Shown here in pieces: positions 1-7,890 of a stretch of 64,000 bases of DNA. The DNA is taken from NCBI RefSeq assembly GCF_023887685.1, contig NZ_JAMWMR010000017.1:1-64000 (forward strand), given 5' to 3'. The DNA is from Streptomyces macrolidinus (GTDB lineage Bacteria; Actinomycetota; Actinomycetes; Streptomycetales; Streptomycetaceae). The notes beneath the pieces were generated by a model. The model ran no database searches. It worked only from the letters and a program-made list of their open reading frames with translations, and was not told the DNA's origin. The first letter of the stretch is position 1. Each line of letters begins with the position of its first letter. Position numbers and translations under genes: made by a program.

Positions 1-88
1 GGGGGGGGGGGGGCGGCCCCGGCCCGTGGTCCCCCCTTCGCCCCCCCGCCCCCGCCAGTCCCCCGATCCCCTGATCCCCCGGCCCCCG
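1..88. other. Low-complexity window edge
   Basis: The window opens with a run of G followed by C-rich tracts (polyC and CCCCCGATC-like runs). I see no gene here. It is the downstream flank of the exonuclease gene on the minus strand. The homopolymer is also the kind of sequence at which assemblies break or pick up length errors. Confidence 0.5.
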
Positions 89-811
89 TCAGGCCGTCCG
101 CTCCACCGCCCGCCTCATCGGCCAGGCGCCGTCCACCACGGCGTCCGCGTCGCCCTTGCGGCGCAGGAAGCTCTGGAAGTCCGCCGCCCAGGCCGCGTAC
201 CACTCGATCTGACGGCGATGCAGCTCCGCCGGGCCGAGGGCCGCGACCTTCGGGTGGCGGCGCGCTATGGCCCCGGCGAGGCGGGCCGCGGCCAGGGCGT
301 CCGCCCCGGCGTCATGCGCCTTCTCCCACTCGACCCCGTACTCCGCGCAGACCGCTTCGAGCGTGCGCTTGCCGCGGCGGTAGCGGTCGGCCCAGCGGTC
401 GATCGTGTACGGATCGATGACGGGCGCGGGGTCCGTGCCGCCCAGGCGGTCGCGCAGGGACGGCAGGCCGTGCCGCCGCAACTCGGCGGAGAGCAGGGTC
501 AGATCGAAGGCCGCGTTGTAGGCGACGACCGGGACGCCCGTCTTCCAGTACCCCACCAGGACCTCGGCGAGGGCGTCCGCGACCCGGTCGGCCGGGCTGC
601 CCTCGGTGGTCGCGCGTTCATTGCTGATGCCATGGACCGCGACCGCCTCGTCCGGGATCGTGACGCCCGGGTCCGCCAGCCACTCGCGGCGTCCTCGCGG
701 TCGGCCGTCCTCGACCTCGATCACCGCTCCCGTGACGATGCGCGCCTCGAACGGATCCGTCCCGGTCGTCTCCAGGTCGAAGCCGATCAGCAGCTCTTGG
801 TGCCAGGCCAT
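89..811 (-). CDS. DEDDh-family 3'-5' exonuclease (DNA polymerase III epsilon-like)
   Basis: A 240-aa cytoplasmic protein with the DnaQ-like exonuclease fold. Visible motifs are Exo I FDLETTGTDP near residues 11-20 (Asp and Glu metal ligands), Exo II VAYNAAFDLTLL near residue 98, and Exo III HDAGAD near residue 165 (general-base His and last Asp). These predict hydrolysis of DNA or RNA from the 3' end with two metal ions. The length and the lack of a polymerase-binding tail suggest a stand-alone proofreading, repair or RNA-trimming enzyme rather than the replicative epsilon subunit. The start is an ATG at 811 behind a GAAGGGG-type ribosome-binding site. The exact substrate cannot be read from the sequence. 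Confidence 0.88.
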   Translation of the reverse strand: MAWHQELLIGFDLETTGTDPFEARIVTGAVIEVEDGRPRGRREWLADPGVTIPDEAVAVHGISNERATTEGSPADRVADALAEVLVGYWKTGVPVVAYNAAFDLTLLSAELRRHGLPSLRDRLGGTDPAPVIDPYTIDRWADRYRRGKRTLEAVCAEYGVEWEKAHDAGADALAAARLAGAIARRHPKVAALGPAELHRRQIEWYAAWAADFQSFLRRKGDADAVVDGAWPMRRAVERTA

Positions 812-912
812 GGCGGCCCCCCTTCTCGGTGGTGCGTTCCCCCAGTGGCTTCCACCCTCGCATGCGCCACTGACAATCCGAGGATCGCGTTCCGCTCACC
901 CCACCGGACAGT

Positions 913-2151
913 TCAGGACACCGGTCGCGAATCCGCCCACATCATCTCGAACTCCTCGCGGTAGGTCGGGAAGAGGCCGCCCTCGTCGATGTCCTGCGAC
1001 CTGACCACCTTGCTGCCGCCGCGCAGCACCAGCACCGGCGCCTCCATGCCCCGGGTGCGCCGCAGATACGACTGCACGACCGCTATGCCGTCCGAGCCGT
1101 CCCCGTCGACCAGGTACGCGGTGAAGCGGGGGGTCTCGTCGAAGACCCGGATCTCGAAGGCGCCCGGATCGCGCAGCTTCGAGCGGACCCGGCGCATGTG
1201 CAGGATGTTCATCTCGACGGCGCGGCTCAGCTCGCCCTTCTTGATGCCCAGTTCCCGCTCACGCCGCTTGACCGCGCTGGAGGCGGGGTTGAGGAACAGC
1301 ACGCGCACCCGGCAGCCCGACTCGGCCAGCCGCACCAGCCGGCGACCGGAGAAGTTCTGCACCAGCAGGTTGAGGCCTATGCCGACGGCGTCCAGGCGCC
1401 GGGAGCCGCCGAAGAGGTCCTCGGCGGGGAACTGCCGCAGCAGCCGTACCCGGTCGGGGTGGACGGCGACCACGTCCGCGTACCGGTCGCCCACCAGGTC
1501 CTCCACCGCGTCGACGGGCAGCCGCCGCGCGGAGGGCACATCGCTGCCCGCGCCGAGGATCTCCAGCAGCCGGGCCGAGGCGCGCTCGGCCTGGGCGAGG
1601 ACGGCCTCCGACAGGGCCCGGTTGCGCGAGACCACGTTCCGGGTCACTTCCAGCTCGTCCAGGACGAGTTCGACATCGCGCCGCTCGTCGACGTACGGCT
1701 CGAAGCACGGCCAGTGCTGCACCATCAGCTCGCGCAGCTGCGGCAGGGTGAGGAAGCTCAGGACGTTGTCGTCGGCGGGGTCGAGCAGATAGCCCTTGCG
1801 GCGGCTGACCTCGCGTACCGCGACCGCGCGCTGCACCCACTCCTGACCGGCCGGACCGGCGGCGGCGACCACCCAGTCGTCGCCGTGGACGGGTTCGTAG
1901 ACGGGGCGCAGGACCGCGGCCACGACGGCGCGCAGCCGCTGTTCGACGAGGTTCAGCCAGATGTAGGCCCGCCCCGCCCGCTGGGCGCGCGTGCGCACCT
2001 CGTGCCAGGCGTCGGCGTCCCAGTCCAGCTCCGGTCCGATGGAGCCCATGTCCATCGGCCGTGTCAGGGACACCGCCCCGGGCGGGACATCCGTGGAGTT
2101 CCCCTCATGACCCTCGCCACCAGGGGGCAGCTCCAGCCCTCCCGAGCCCAC
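913..2151 (-). CDS. SAV2148-type HEPN domain protein with PLD-like C-terminal half
   Basis: A 412-aa protein of a family very conserved in Streptomyces. The N-terminal half (about residues 40-200) is helical and resembles Swt1-type HEPN domains. The segment EVTRNVVSRN sits where HEPN RNases carry R-N-x3-H, but the His is replaced by Arg, so RNase activity is doubtful. The C-terminal half (about 220-400) contains RLVRLAESGCRVRVLFLNP and a final strand-rich region like DUF5919/phospholipase-D-like folds, again without an obvious HKD motif. Start: GTG at 2151 with GGAAGG upstream; a later internal GTG is possible. Divergent from glgX. The role is unknown; a regulatory or nucleic-acid-binding function is a guess. 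Confidence 0.7.
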   Translation of the reverse strand: MGSGGLELPPGGEGHEGNSTDVPPGAVSLTRPMDMGSIGPELDWDADAWHEVRTRAQRAGRAYIWLNLVEQRLRAVVAAVLRPVYEPVHGDDWVVAAAGPAGQEWVQRAVAVREVSRRKGYLLDPADDNVLSFLTLPQLRELMVQHWPCFEPYVDERRDVELVLDELEVTRNVVSRNRALSEAVLAQAERASARLLEILGAGSDVPSARRLPVDAVEDLVGDRYADVVAVHPDRVRLLRQFPAEDLFGGSRRLDAVGIGLNLLVQNFSGRRLVRLAESGCRVRVLFLNPASSAVKRRERELGIKKGELSRAVEMNILHMRRVRSKLRDPGAFEIRVFDETPRFTAYLVDGDGSDGIAVVQSYLRRTRGMEAPVLVLRGGSKVVRSQDIDEGGLFPTYREEFEMMWADSRPVS

Positions 2152-2551
2152 CCGCGCACCGCCTTCCGCTCCCCCGAGCCTCCCCAGGGGCTAGGGCCTC
2201 TCGTGTGGCACGCCCCAGCCAACGATCAAGGAAGGGTACTCCGGGATCGCCGCGCGGTGCAGCCGGATGGACAGGGTCGTTTCTCAACTCCCCGTCGACA
2301 CAAGCGTGTTCCGGTTGACAGGGGCGGGCGAAGTGAGCGGATTCATAGCGTTGACGTCGTGTGAGGCGAGAGAGAAGCCCGGTGAGGGAGCGTCGCAGGG
2401 CTGTTCGGTCCGCGTCCCACGCGGGACGGCGACAACCCGCAGCCGTTCACCCCACAGAGCGATCCGGTGGATATCTGTTGACACGTCCATTCCGGGAGAC
2501 TCGACGCCAGGACACCCCGCGAAGACCGGTGGACCTGGGAAGGTCTTCTCC
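2152..2551. other. Divergent intergenic region between the HEPN gene and glgX
   Basis: About 400 bases with no gene I can support. It must hold the promoters of both flanking genes. TTGACA hexamers are visible on the plus strand at 2315-2320 and 2478-2483, but neither has a convincing -10 box at 16-18 bases, so I do not call a promoter. The glgX ribosome-binding site (GGGAAGG) ends about nine bases before 2552. Confidence 0.4.
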
Positions 2552-4705
2552 ATGCAGGTCTGGCCTGGAGAGGCGTATCCGCTCGGCGCCACCTATGACG
2601 GCGCCGGGACCAACTTCGCGGTCTTCTCGGAGGCCGCCGACCGGATCGAGCTGTGTCTGCTGCACGACGACGGCTCGGAGACGGCCGTGGAACTGCGGGA
2701 GAACGACGCGTTCGTACGGCACGCGTATCTGCCGGGGGTGATGCCGGGGCAGCGCTACGGCTTCCGGGTGCACGGCCCGTACGCTCCCGAGCGCGGGCTG
2801 CGCTGCAACGCGGCGAAGCTGCTGCTCGACCCGTACGCGCGTGCCGTCTGCGGCAGCGTGCGGTGGGGCGAGGAGGTGTACGGCTATCCCTTCGGGGCGC
2901 CCGAGAAGCGGAGCGATCTCGACTCGGCGGCGCACACCATGACGTCCGTGGTGATCAACCCGTACTTCGACTGGGGCGAGGACCGGCGACCACGCACCGA
3001 GTACCACCGCACGGTGATCTACGAGGCCCATGTGAAGGGCCTGACGATGCGTCACCCCGCGCTGCCCGGAGAGCTGCGCGGCACCTACGCGGCCCTCGCG
3101 CACCCGGCGGTCATCGAGCATCTGGCCGAACTCGGCGTCACCACACTGGAGCTGATGCCCGTACACCAGTTCGTCCACGACCACCGTCTGGTGGACATGG
3201 GCCTGAGCAACTACTGGGGCTACAACACCATCGGCTTCTTCGCGCCGCACAACGCGTACGCCTCCTGGGGCGAGCGCGGCCAGCAGGTCCTCGAGTTCAA
3301 GTCGGCCGTGCGGGCGCTGCACGAGGCGGGCATCGAGGTCATCCTGGACGTCGTCTACAACCACACCGCCGAGGGCAACCACCTGGGCCCCACGCTCTCC
3401 TTCCGCGGCCTGGACAACCCCTCGTACTACCGGCTGGCGGACGATCCGCGGTACTACACGGACACCACGGGCACCGGCAACTCCCTGCTGATGCGCTCCC
3501 CGCACGTCCTGCAGTTGATCATGGACTCGCTGCGCTACTGGGTCTCCGAGATGCATGTGGACGGCTTCCGCTTCGACCTGGCGGCGACCCTGGCGCGGCA
3601 GTTCCACGAGGTGGACCGGCTGTCGTCGTTCTTCGACCTGGTCCAGCAGGACCCGGTGGTCTCCCAGGTGAAGCTGATCGCCGAGCCGTGGGACGTGGGC
3701 GAGGGCGGCTACCAGGTGGGCAACTTCCCGCCGCTGTGGACCGAGTGGAACGGCAAGTACCGCGACACCGTGCGGGATCTGTGGCGCGGTGAGCCGCGCA
3801 CGCTCGCGGAGTTCGCGTCCCGGCTGACGGGCTCCTCGGACCTCTACCAGGACGACGGGCGCCGCCCCCTGGCCTCCATCAACTTCGTGACCTGCCACGA
3901 CGGCTTCACGCTGCACGACCTCGTCGCGTACGACACCAAGCACAACGAGGCCAACGGCGAGGACAACCGCGACGGCGAGAGCCACAACCGCTCCTGGAAC
4001 TGCGGCGCCGAGGGCGAGAGCACCGACCCGGCGGTGCTGGAGCTGCGGGCGCGCCAGATGCGCAACTTCGTCGCCACACTGATGCTCTCCCAAGGGGTGC
4101 CGATGCTCAGCCACGGCGACGAGTTCGCGCGCACCCAGCGGGGCAACAACAACGCGTACTGCCAGGACAGCGAGGTGTCCTGGGTGGAGTGGCCGAAGGA
4201 CGGCAGCGATCTGCTGGAGTTCACGCGCGCGATGGTGTGGCTGCGCCGCGACCACCCGGTCTTCCGCCGCCGCCGCTTCTTCCACGGCCCGTCGGCCGCG
4301 GGCGCGCGCGACGAGCTGTCCGACATCGTGTGGTTCACCCCGCGGGGCGCGGAGATGACCCCGCGGGACTGGACGTCGGCGCAGGTCGGCGCGTTGACCG
4401 TGTTCCTCAACGGCAGCGCGATCTCCGAGCCGGGCCCGCACGGGGAGCGGATCGTGGACGACTCGTTCCTGCTGCTGTTCAACGCCTCCCCGAAGACGCT
4501 GGAGTTCGTGGTACCGCTCGGGCTCGGAGGGCCGTGGCAGGTGGTCGCCGACACCGCGCTCGCGAAGGCGGTGGCGCCGGGCGCGGGCACGAAGGTCGCG
4601 GCCGGGGACCGGCTGACCCTGGTGGACCGGAGCCTGACGGTGCTGCAGCGACCGCCGGGCGCGGGAGACGGTTCTGGCGCGGAGCGGGTGCGGGGCGCCT
4701 CATGA
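2552..4705 (+). CDS. glgX: Glycogen debranching enzyme GlgX
   Basis: A 717-aa GH13 enzyme that hydrolyses alpha-1,6 branches of glycogen limit dextrins in the cytoplasm. A CBM48-like N-terminal domain (YPLGATYDGAGTNFAVFSE) is followed by a (beta/alpha)8 barrel with VILDVVYNHTAEG, the nucleophile region VDGFRFDLA (near residue 340), the acid LIAEPWD (near 376) and NFVTCHDGFTLHDLV. Length is normal for GlgX. The reading frame is open further upstream, but the ATG at 2552 has a good GGGAAGG site and begins the conserved MQVWPG. Its stop overlaps the treY start (ATGA), so linear malto-oligosaccharides released by GlgX can feed directly into trehalose synthesis by TreY and TreZ. Confidence 0.95.
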   Translation: MQVWPGEAYPLGATYDGAGTNFAVFSEAADRIELCLLHDDGSETAVELRENDAFVRHAYLPGVMPGQRYGFRVHGPYAPERGLRCNAAKLLLDPYARAVCGSVRWGEEVYGYPFGAPEKRSDLDSAAHTMTSVVINPYFDWGEDRRPRTEYHRTVIYEAHVKGLTMRHPALPGELRGTYAALAHPAVIEHLAELGVTTLELMPVHQFVHDHRLVDMGLSNYWGYNTIGFFAPHNAYASWGERGQQVLEFKSAVRALHEAGIEVILDVVYNHTAEGNHLGPTLSFRGLDNPSYYRLADDPRYYTDTTGTGNSLLMRSPHVLQLIMDSLRYWVSEMHVDGFRFDLAATLARQFHEVDRLSSFFDLVQQDPVVSQVKLIAEPWDVGEGGYQVGNFPPLWTEWNGKYRDTVRDLWRGEPRTLAEFASRLTGSSDLYQDDGRRPLASINFVTCHDGFTLHDLVAYDTKHNEANGEDNRDGESHNRSWNCGAEGESTDPAVLELRARQMRNFVATLMLSQGVPMLSHGDEFARTQRGNNNAYCQDSEVSWVEWPKDGSDLLEFTRAMVWLRRDHPVFRRRRFFHGPSAAGARDELSDIVWFTPRGAEMTPRDWTSAQVGALTVFLNGSAISEPGPHGERIVDDSFLLLFNASPKTLEFVVPLGLGGPWQVVADTALAKAVAPGAGTKVAAGDRLTLVDRSLTVLQRPPGAGDGSGAERVRGAS

Positions 4706-7080
4706 CCGTACGGAACGACCGTACGGGGCACGTCATGACCCCGGTGCGCTCCGACCGGGCCGTGCCCACGGCCACCTACCGGCTCCAGGTGCAGCCGCGG
4801 TTCCCGTTCGCGGCGGCGGAGGCGGCCGTGCCGTACCTGGCCGGGCTGGGTGTCTCGCATCTGCATCTGTCCCCCGTCCTGGAGGCCGTGCCGGGCTCGG
4901 CCCACGGGTACGACGTCGTCGACCCCGCGCGTGTGCGCGCCGAGTTGGGCGGCGAGGCGGGGCTGCGCTCCCTGGCCCGCACCTCGCGCGAGCACGGCCT
5001 CGGCCTGGTCGTGGACATCGTCCCGAACCACATGGCGCTCTCGCCGCGCCACAACCGCGCCCTGTGGGAGGTGCTGCGCGAGGGCCCGGCGTCGCCGTAC
5101 GCGCGCTGGTTCGACATCGACTGGGACGCGGGGGGCGGCCGGGTGCTGCTGCCGGTGCTGGGGCAGCGGCTCGGCGAGGAGCTGGGGGAGCTGACGGTCG
5201 ACGGGGCCGTACTGCGCTGTCACGACCAGGTGTTCCCGCTGCGCGAGGGCACCGAGTCGCTGCCGCTGCCACGGCTGCTCGACGCCCAGTGGTACCGCCT
5301 GGCGTGGTGGCGGCTGGCCCGTACGGAGCTCAACTACCGGCGGTTCTTCACCATCTCCGACCTCATCGGGGTGCGCGTCGAGGACCCGGAGGTCTTCGCA
5401 GCGACGCACGGCACGCTGCTGCGGCTCGTCGAGGAGGGCGTGATCGACGGGCTGCGGGTGGACCATCCGGACGGCCTCGCCGACCCGGACGCGTATCTGT
5501 GCCGTCTGCACGAGGCCACCGGGGGCCGTTGGACGGTGGTCGAGAAGATCCTTGCGGCGGACGAGCGGCTGCCCGCGAGCTGGCCGGTCGCGGGCACCAC
5601 CGGCTACGACGCGCTGCGCCGGGTGGACGGGCTCTTCATCGACCCGGCGGGCGCCGAGGAACTGCTCGACCTCTACCGGCGGTTTGCGGCACCGCCCGAC
5701 GACGAGGGCGGCGCGTGGGCCCCGACGGTGCGCCGGGCCGCGTACCGGGTCGTCACGCACGAGCTGGCCGCCGAGACGGACCGCCTCACGCGCGTGGCGA
5801 GCCGGGTGTGCGCCGAGGACCCCGCCCTGCGCGACCACGCCCCGTGGGCGCTGCGCACCGCACTGCGGGAACTCCTCGTCCGGCTGGAGGTCTACCGTCC
5901 GTACGCCTCCACGGACGCCGCCGCGGTGGTCACCGAGCAGGCCGCCGCCGAGGCCCGTACCGCCTTCACGGTGCCCGAGGAGGCGCACGCGGTGGACGTC
6001 GTACGGGATCTGGTGCTGGGGCGGGCCGAGGACGGCCCCGGACACGCGGAGTTCCGGGCCCGGTTCGCGCAGACGGCGTCGGCGCTGCGCGCCAAGTCCG
6101 TGGAGGACACGGCGTTCTACCGCTATGTGCCGCTGCTGTCGGCGAACGAGGTGGGCGGCGATCCCGGAGCTCCGGCCGTGAGCGCCGAGGACTTCCACGC
6201 GTACTGCGCGCGCGTGCAGCGCGACTGGCCCGCCACCGGCACCGCCCTGTCGACGCACGACACGAAGCGCAGCGCGGACGTACGCGCGGCGATCTCGGTG
6301 CTCACACAGGCCCCCGACCGCTGGGCCGACGTGCTGGCCGAGGTGACCCGCGCGGGCCACGTGGCGCCCGGAGCGCAAATGGTGTGGGCCGGGTGGCAGA
6401 CGTTCTTCGGACTGGGGCGGGCGGACGCGGAGCGCGTTCAGGGGGCACTGCTCAAGCACGTCCGCGAGGCGGGGCTGCGCACCTCGTGGACCGAGCAGGA
6501 TCCCGCGTACGAGGAGGCCGTGGCGGCGTTCGTCGCGGGCGGTCCGTGCGGGGCGCCGGGACGGCTGGTGACGGGGTTCCGTGACACGCTGGCGCCGCAC
6601 ATCCGCGCCAACGTCCTGGGGGCCGCCCTGATCCATCTGACGATGCCGGGCGTGCCGGACGTCTACCAGGGCACGGAGGGCGAGTACCGGGCGCTGGTCG
6701 ACCCGGACAACCGAGCCCCGTTCGCACCGCAGACCCGCGCCTCCGGCAAGCTGGATCTCACCAGGGCGGCCCTGCGACTGCGCCGGCGACGCCCGGAGGT
6801 CTTCGGCACGTCGGCGACGTACACGCCACTGTCCGCCGAGGGACCGGGCGCCGCGCACTGTGTGGCGTTCGTACGCTCCGGCCAGGCGCTCACGGCGGTC
6901 ACGCGACTGTCGCTGCGTCTGGCGGAGGCGGGCGGCTGGCGCGACACCTCTCTCCCGCTGCCACCGGGCCGCTGGACCGACGCGCTCGCCCCTGACCGGG
7001 AGTTCGAGGGCCGCACACGCGTGAGCGACCTGTTCGCCCGGCTACCGGTGGCCCTGCTGGAGCGGGCCGACGGGGAGTGA
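4702..7080 (+). CDS. treY: Maltooligosyl trehalose synthase TreY
   Basis: A 792-aa GH13_26 enzyme that isomerises the reducing-end glucose of malto-oligosaccharides from alpha-1,4 to alpha,alpha-1,1, making maltooligosyltrehalose. Diagnostic stretches are TYRLQVQPRFPF at the N-terminus, YDVVDPARVRAELGGE, VDIVPNHMA, the catalytic region DGLRVDHPDGLADP (near residue 250), WTVVEKILAADE (near 280), TALSTHDTKRSADVRAA and MPGVPDVYQGTE. The ATG at 4702 overlaps the glgX stop by four bases, so the two are translationally coupled. The frame extends upstream inside glgX, but the conserved sequence begins after this ATG; another ATG lies at codon 12. The product is the substrate of TreZ at 7891. Confidence 0.95.
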   Translation: MTVRNDRTGHVMTPVRSDRAVPTATYRLQVQPRFPFAAAEAAVPYLAGLGVSHLHLSPVLEAVPGSAHGYDVVDPARVRAELGGEAGLRSLARTSREHGLGLVVDIVPNHMALSPRHNRALWEVLREGPASPYARWFDIDWDAGGGRVLLPVLGQRLGEELGELTVDGAVLRCHDQVFPLREGTESLPLPRLLDAQWYRLAWWRLARTELNYRRFFTISDLIGVRVEDPEVFAATHGTLLRLVEEGVIDGLRVDHPDGLADPDAYLCRLHEATGGRWTVVEKILAADERLPASWPVAGTTGYDALRRVDGLFIDPAGAEELLDLYRRFAAPPDDEGGAWAPTVRRAAYRVVTHELAAETDRLTRVASRVCAEDPALRDHAPWALRTALRELLVRLEVYRPYASTDAAAVVTEQAAAEARTAFTVPEEAHAVDVVRDLVLGRAEDGPGHAEFRARFAQTASALRAKSVEDTAFYRYVPLLSANEVGGDPGAPAVSAEDFHAYCARVQRDWPATGTALSTHDTKRSADVRAAISVLTQAPDRWADVLAEVTRAGHVAPGAQMVWAGWQTFFGLGRADAERVQGALLKHVREAGLRTSWTEQDPAYEEAVAAFVAGGPCGAPGRLVTGFRDTLAPHIRANVLGAALIHLTMPGVPDVYQGTEGEYRALVDPDNRAPFAPQTRASGKLDLTRAALRLRRRRPEVFGTSATYTPLSAEGPGAAHCVAFVRSGQALTAVTRLSLRLAEAGGWRDTSLPLPPGRWTDALAPDREFEGRTRVSDLFARLPVALLERADGE

Positions 7081-7115
7081 GGGGCGGGGCAGCCGGGCAG
7101 AGCGTCGTCGTCGGG

Positions 7116-7667
7116 CTACTCCGTCGCCAGGCGGAACGTCATGTCTCCGAAGCCCACCTGGTCGCCGTCGCGGACGACCGCCGCGCCGATCACGCGGCGG
7201 CCGTTGACCGTCGTGCCGTTGGTCGAGCCGAGGTCGCGCAGCACCCACAGGCCGCCCTGGTGGGTCAGTTCGGCGTGCACGCGGGAGACCGTGTCATGGC
7301 TGAGTCTGAGGCCGCTGGCGGGGTCACGGCCTATCCGCAGCGGGTGCGGGCTGGCGGGGTGCGGCAGCAGCAGCTTGGGCAGCCGCTCGGCCCGCCAGGC
7401 CCTGCGCAGCCGTACGGTGAACCCCGACACCGCCTCGACGCTCCCGAAGACGATCCGGGACCAGCGCTTCTCGGGCGGCAGGTCCGCGGTGAGCGCGACC
7501 AGTTCATGCGGCTGACGGGCGGCCAGCGCCAACTCCATGCGCCGCATGAACGTCTCGTGCGACAGACGCCCGAGGGCGACGCCGTCACGGAGCACCTTCA
7601 GCGCCCTGTCACGCTCGGCGTCCGACAGCCGCGCGGGGTACGTATGGAACTCGAAGGACGACGTCAC
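7116..7667 (-). CDS. DUF1707 and FHA domain protein
   Basis: A 183-aa soluble protein. Residues about 12-65 form a DUF1707 (SHOCT-like) helical module, RLSDAERDRALKVLRDG through LVALTADLP. A basic linker follows, and then an FHA domain at about 108-180 with the core signature: LRIGRDP, SRVHAEL and LGSTNGTTVNG (Arg, Ser and Asn that grip phosphothreonine). It should therefore bind a Thr-phosphorylated partner, presumably a target of a Ser/Thr kinase. The start is GTG at 7667. It lies between treY and treZ on the opposite strand, convergent with treY. Whether it regulates trehalose metabolism is only a suggestion from position. Confidence 0.85.
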   Translation of the reverse strand: MTSSFEFHTYPARLSDAERDRALKVLRDGVALGRLSHETFMRRMELALAARQPHELVALTADLPPEKRWSRIVFGSVEAVSGFTVRLRRAWRAERLPKLLLPHPASPHPLRIGRDPASGLRLSHDTVSRVHAELTHQGGLWVLRDLGSTNGTTVNGRRVIGAAVVRDGDQVGFGDMTFRLATE

Positions 7668-7890
7668 ACAGGTGATTGTGGGTCAGAGCGGGTGGAGGTG
7701 TCCAGAAAACGGAGGGGCGGCACTTGGGGCTGTGCGCTTGCATCGGTGTGTCAACGGGGAAGGTTCCCCCGGGAATTGATCTCCTGTGACCCACGAGGGA
7801 TCCACGGGATCGCCATGGGCGGACACACATGTGCAGACACACATGAGCGGTCACCTGGCAGTCACATGAGCAGACAAGGGGGAACTGTCC
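7668..7890. promoter_or_regulatory. Divergent promoter region of the DUF1707-FHA gene and treZ, with short repeats
   Basis: About 220 bases between two divergent genes. Between 7821 and 7875 there are three spaced copies of a motif close to CACATG(T/A)G(C)AG, just before the treZ ribosome-binding site (AAGGGGG). The repeats could be operator half-sites. I see no clean -35/-10 pair. Confidence 0.3.

Noticed and set aside
2315..2351. Promoter based on TTGACA at 2315
   Set aside because: No acceptable -10 hexamer at 16-18 bases; the first TAnnnT-like site is 25 bases away.
2447..4441. Long minus-strand ORF (664 codons) opposite glgX
   Set aside because: Antisense shadow caused by high third-position GC in glgX; no domain and composition of a wrong-frame translation.
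3844..6858. Minus-strand ORF of 1004 codons across glgX and treY
   Set aside because: Lies entirely opposite two well-supported enzymes; Arg/Ala/Gly-rich nonsense without motifs.
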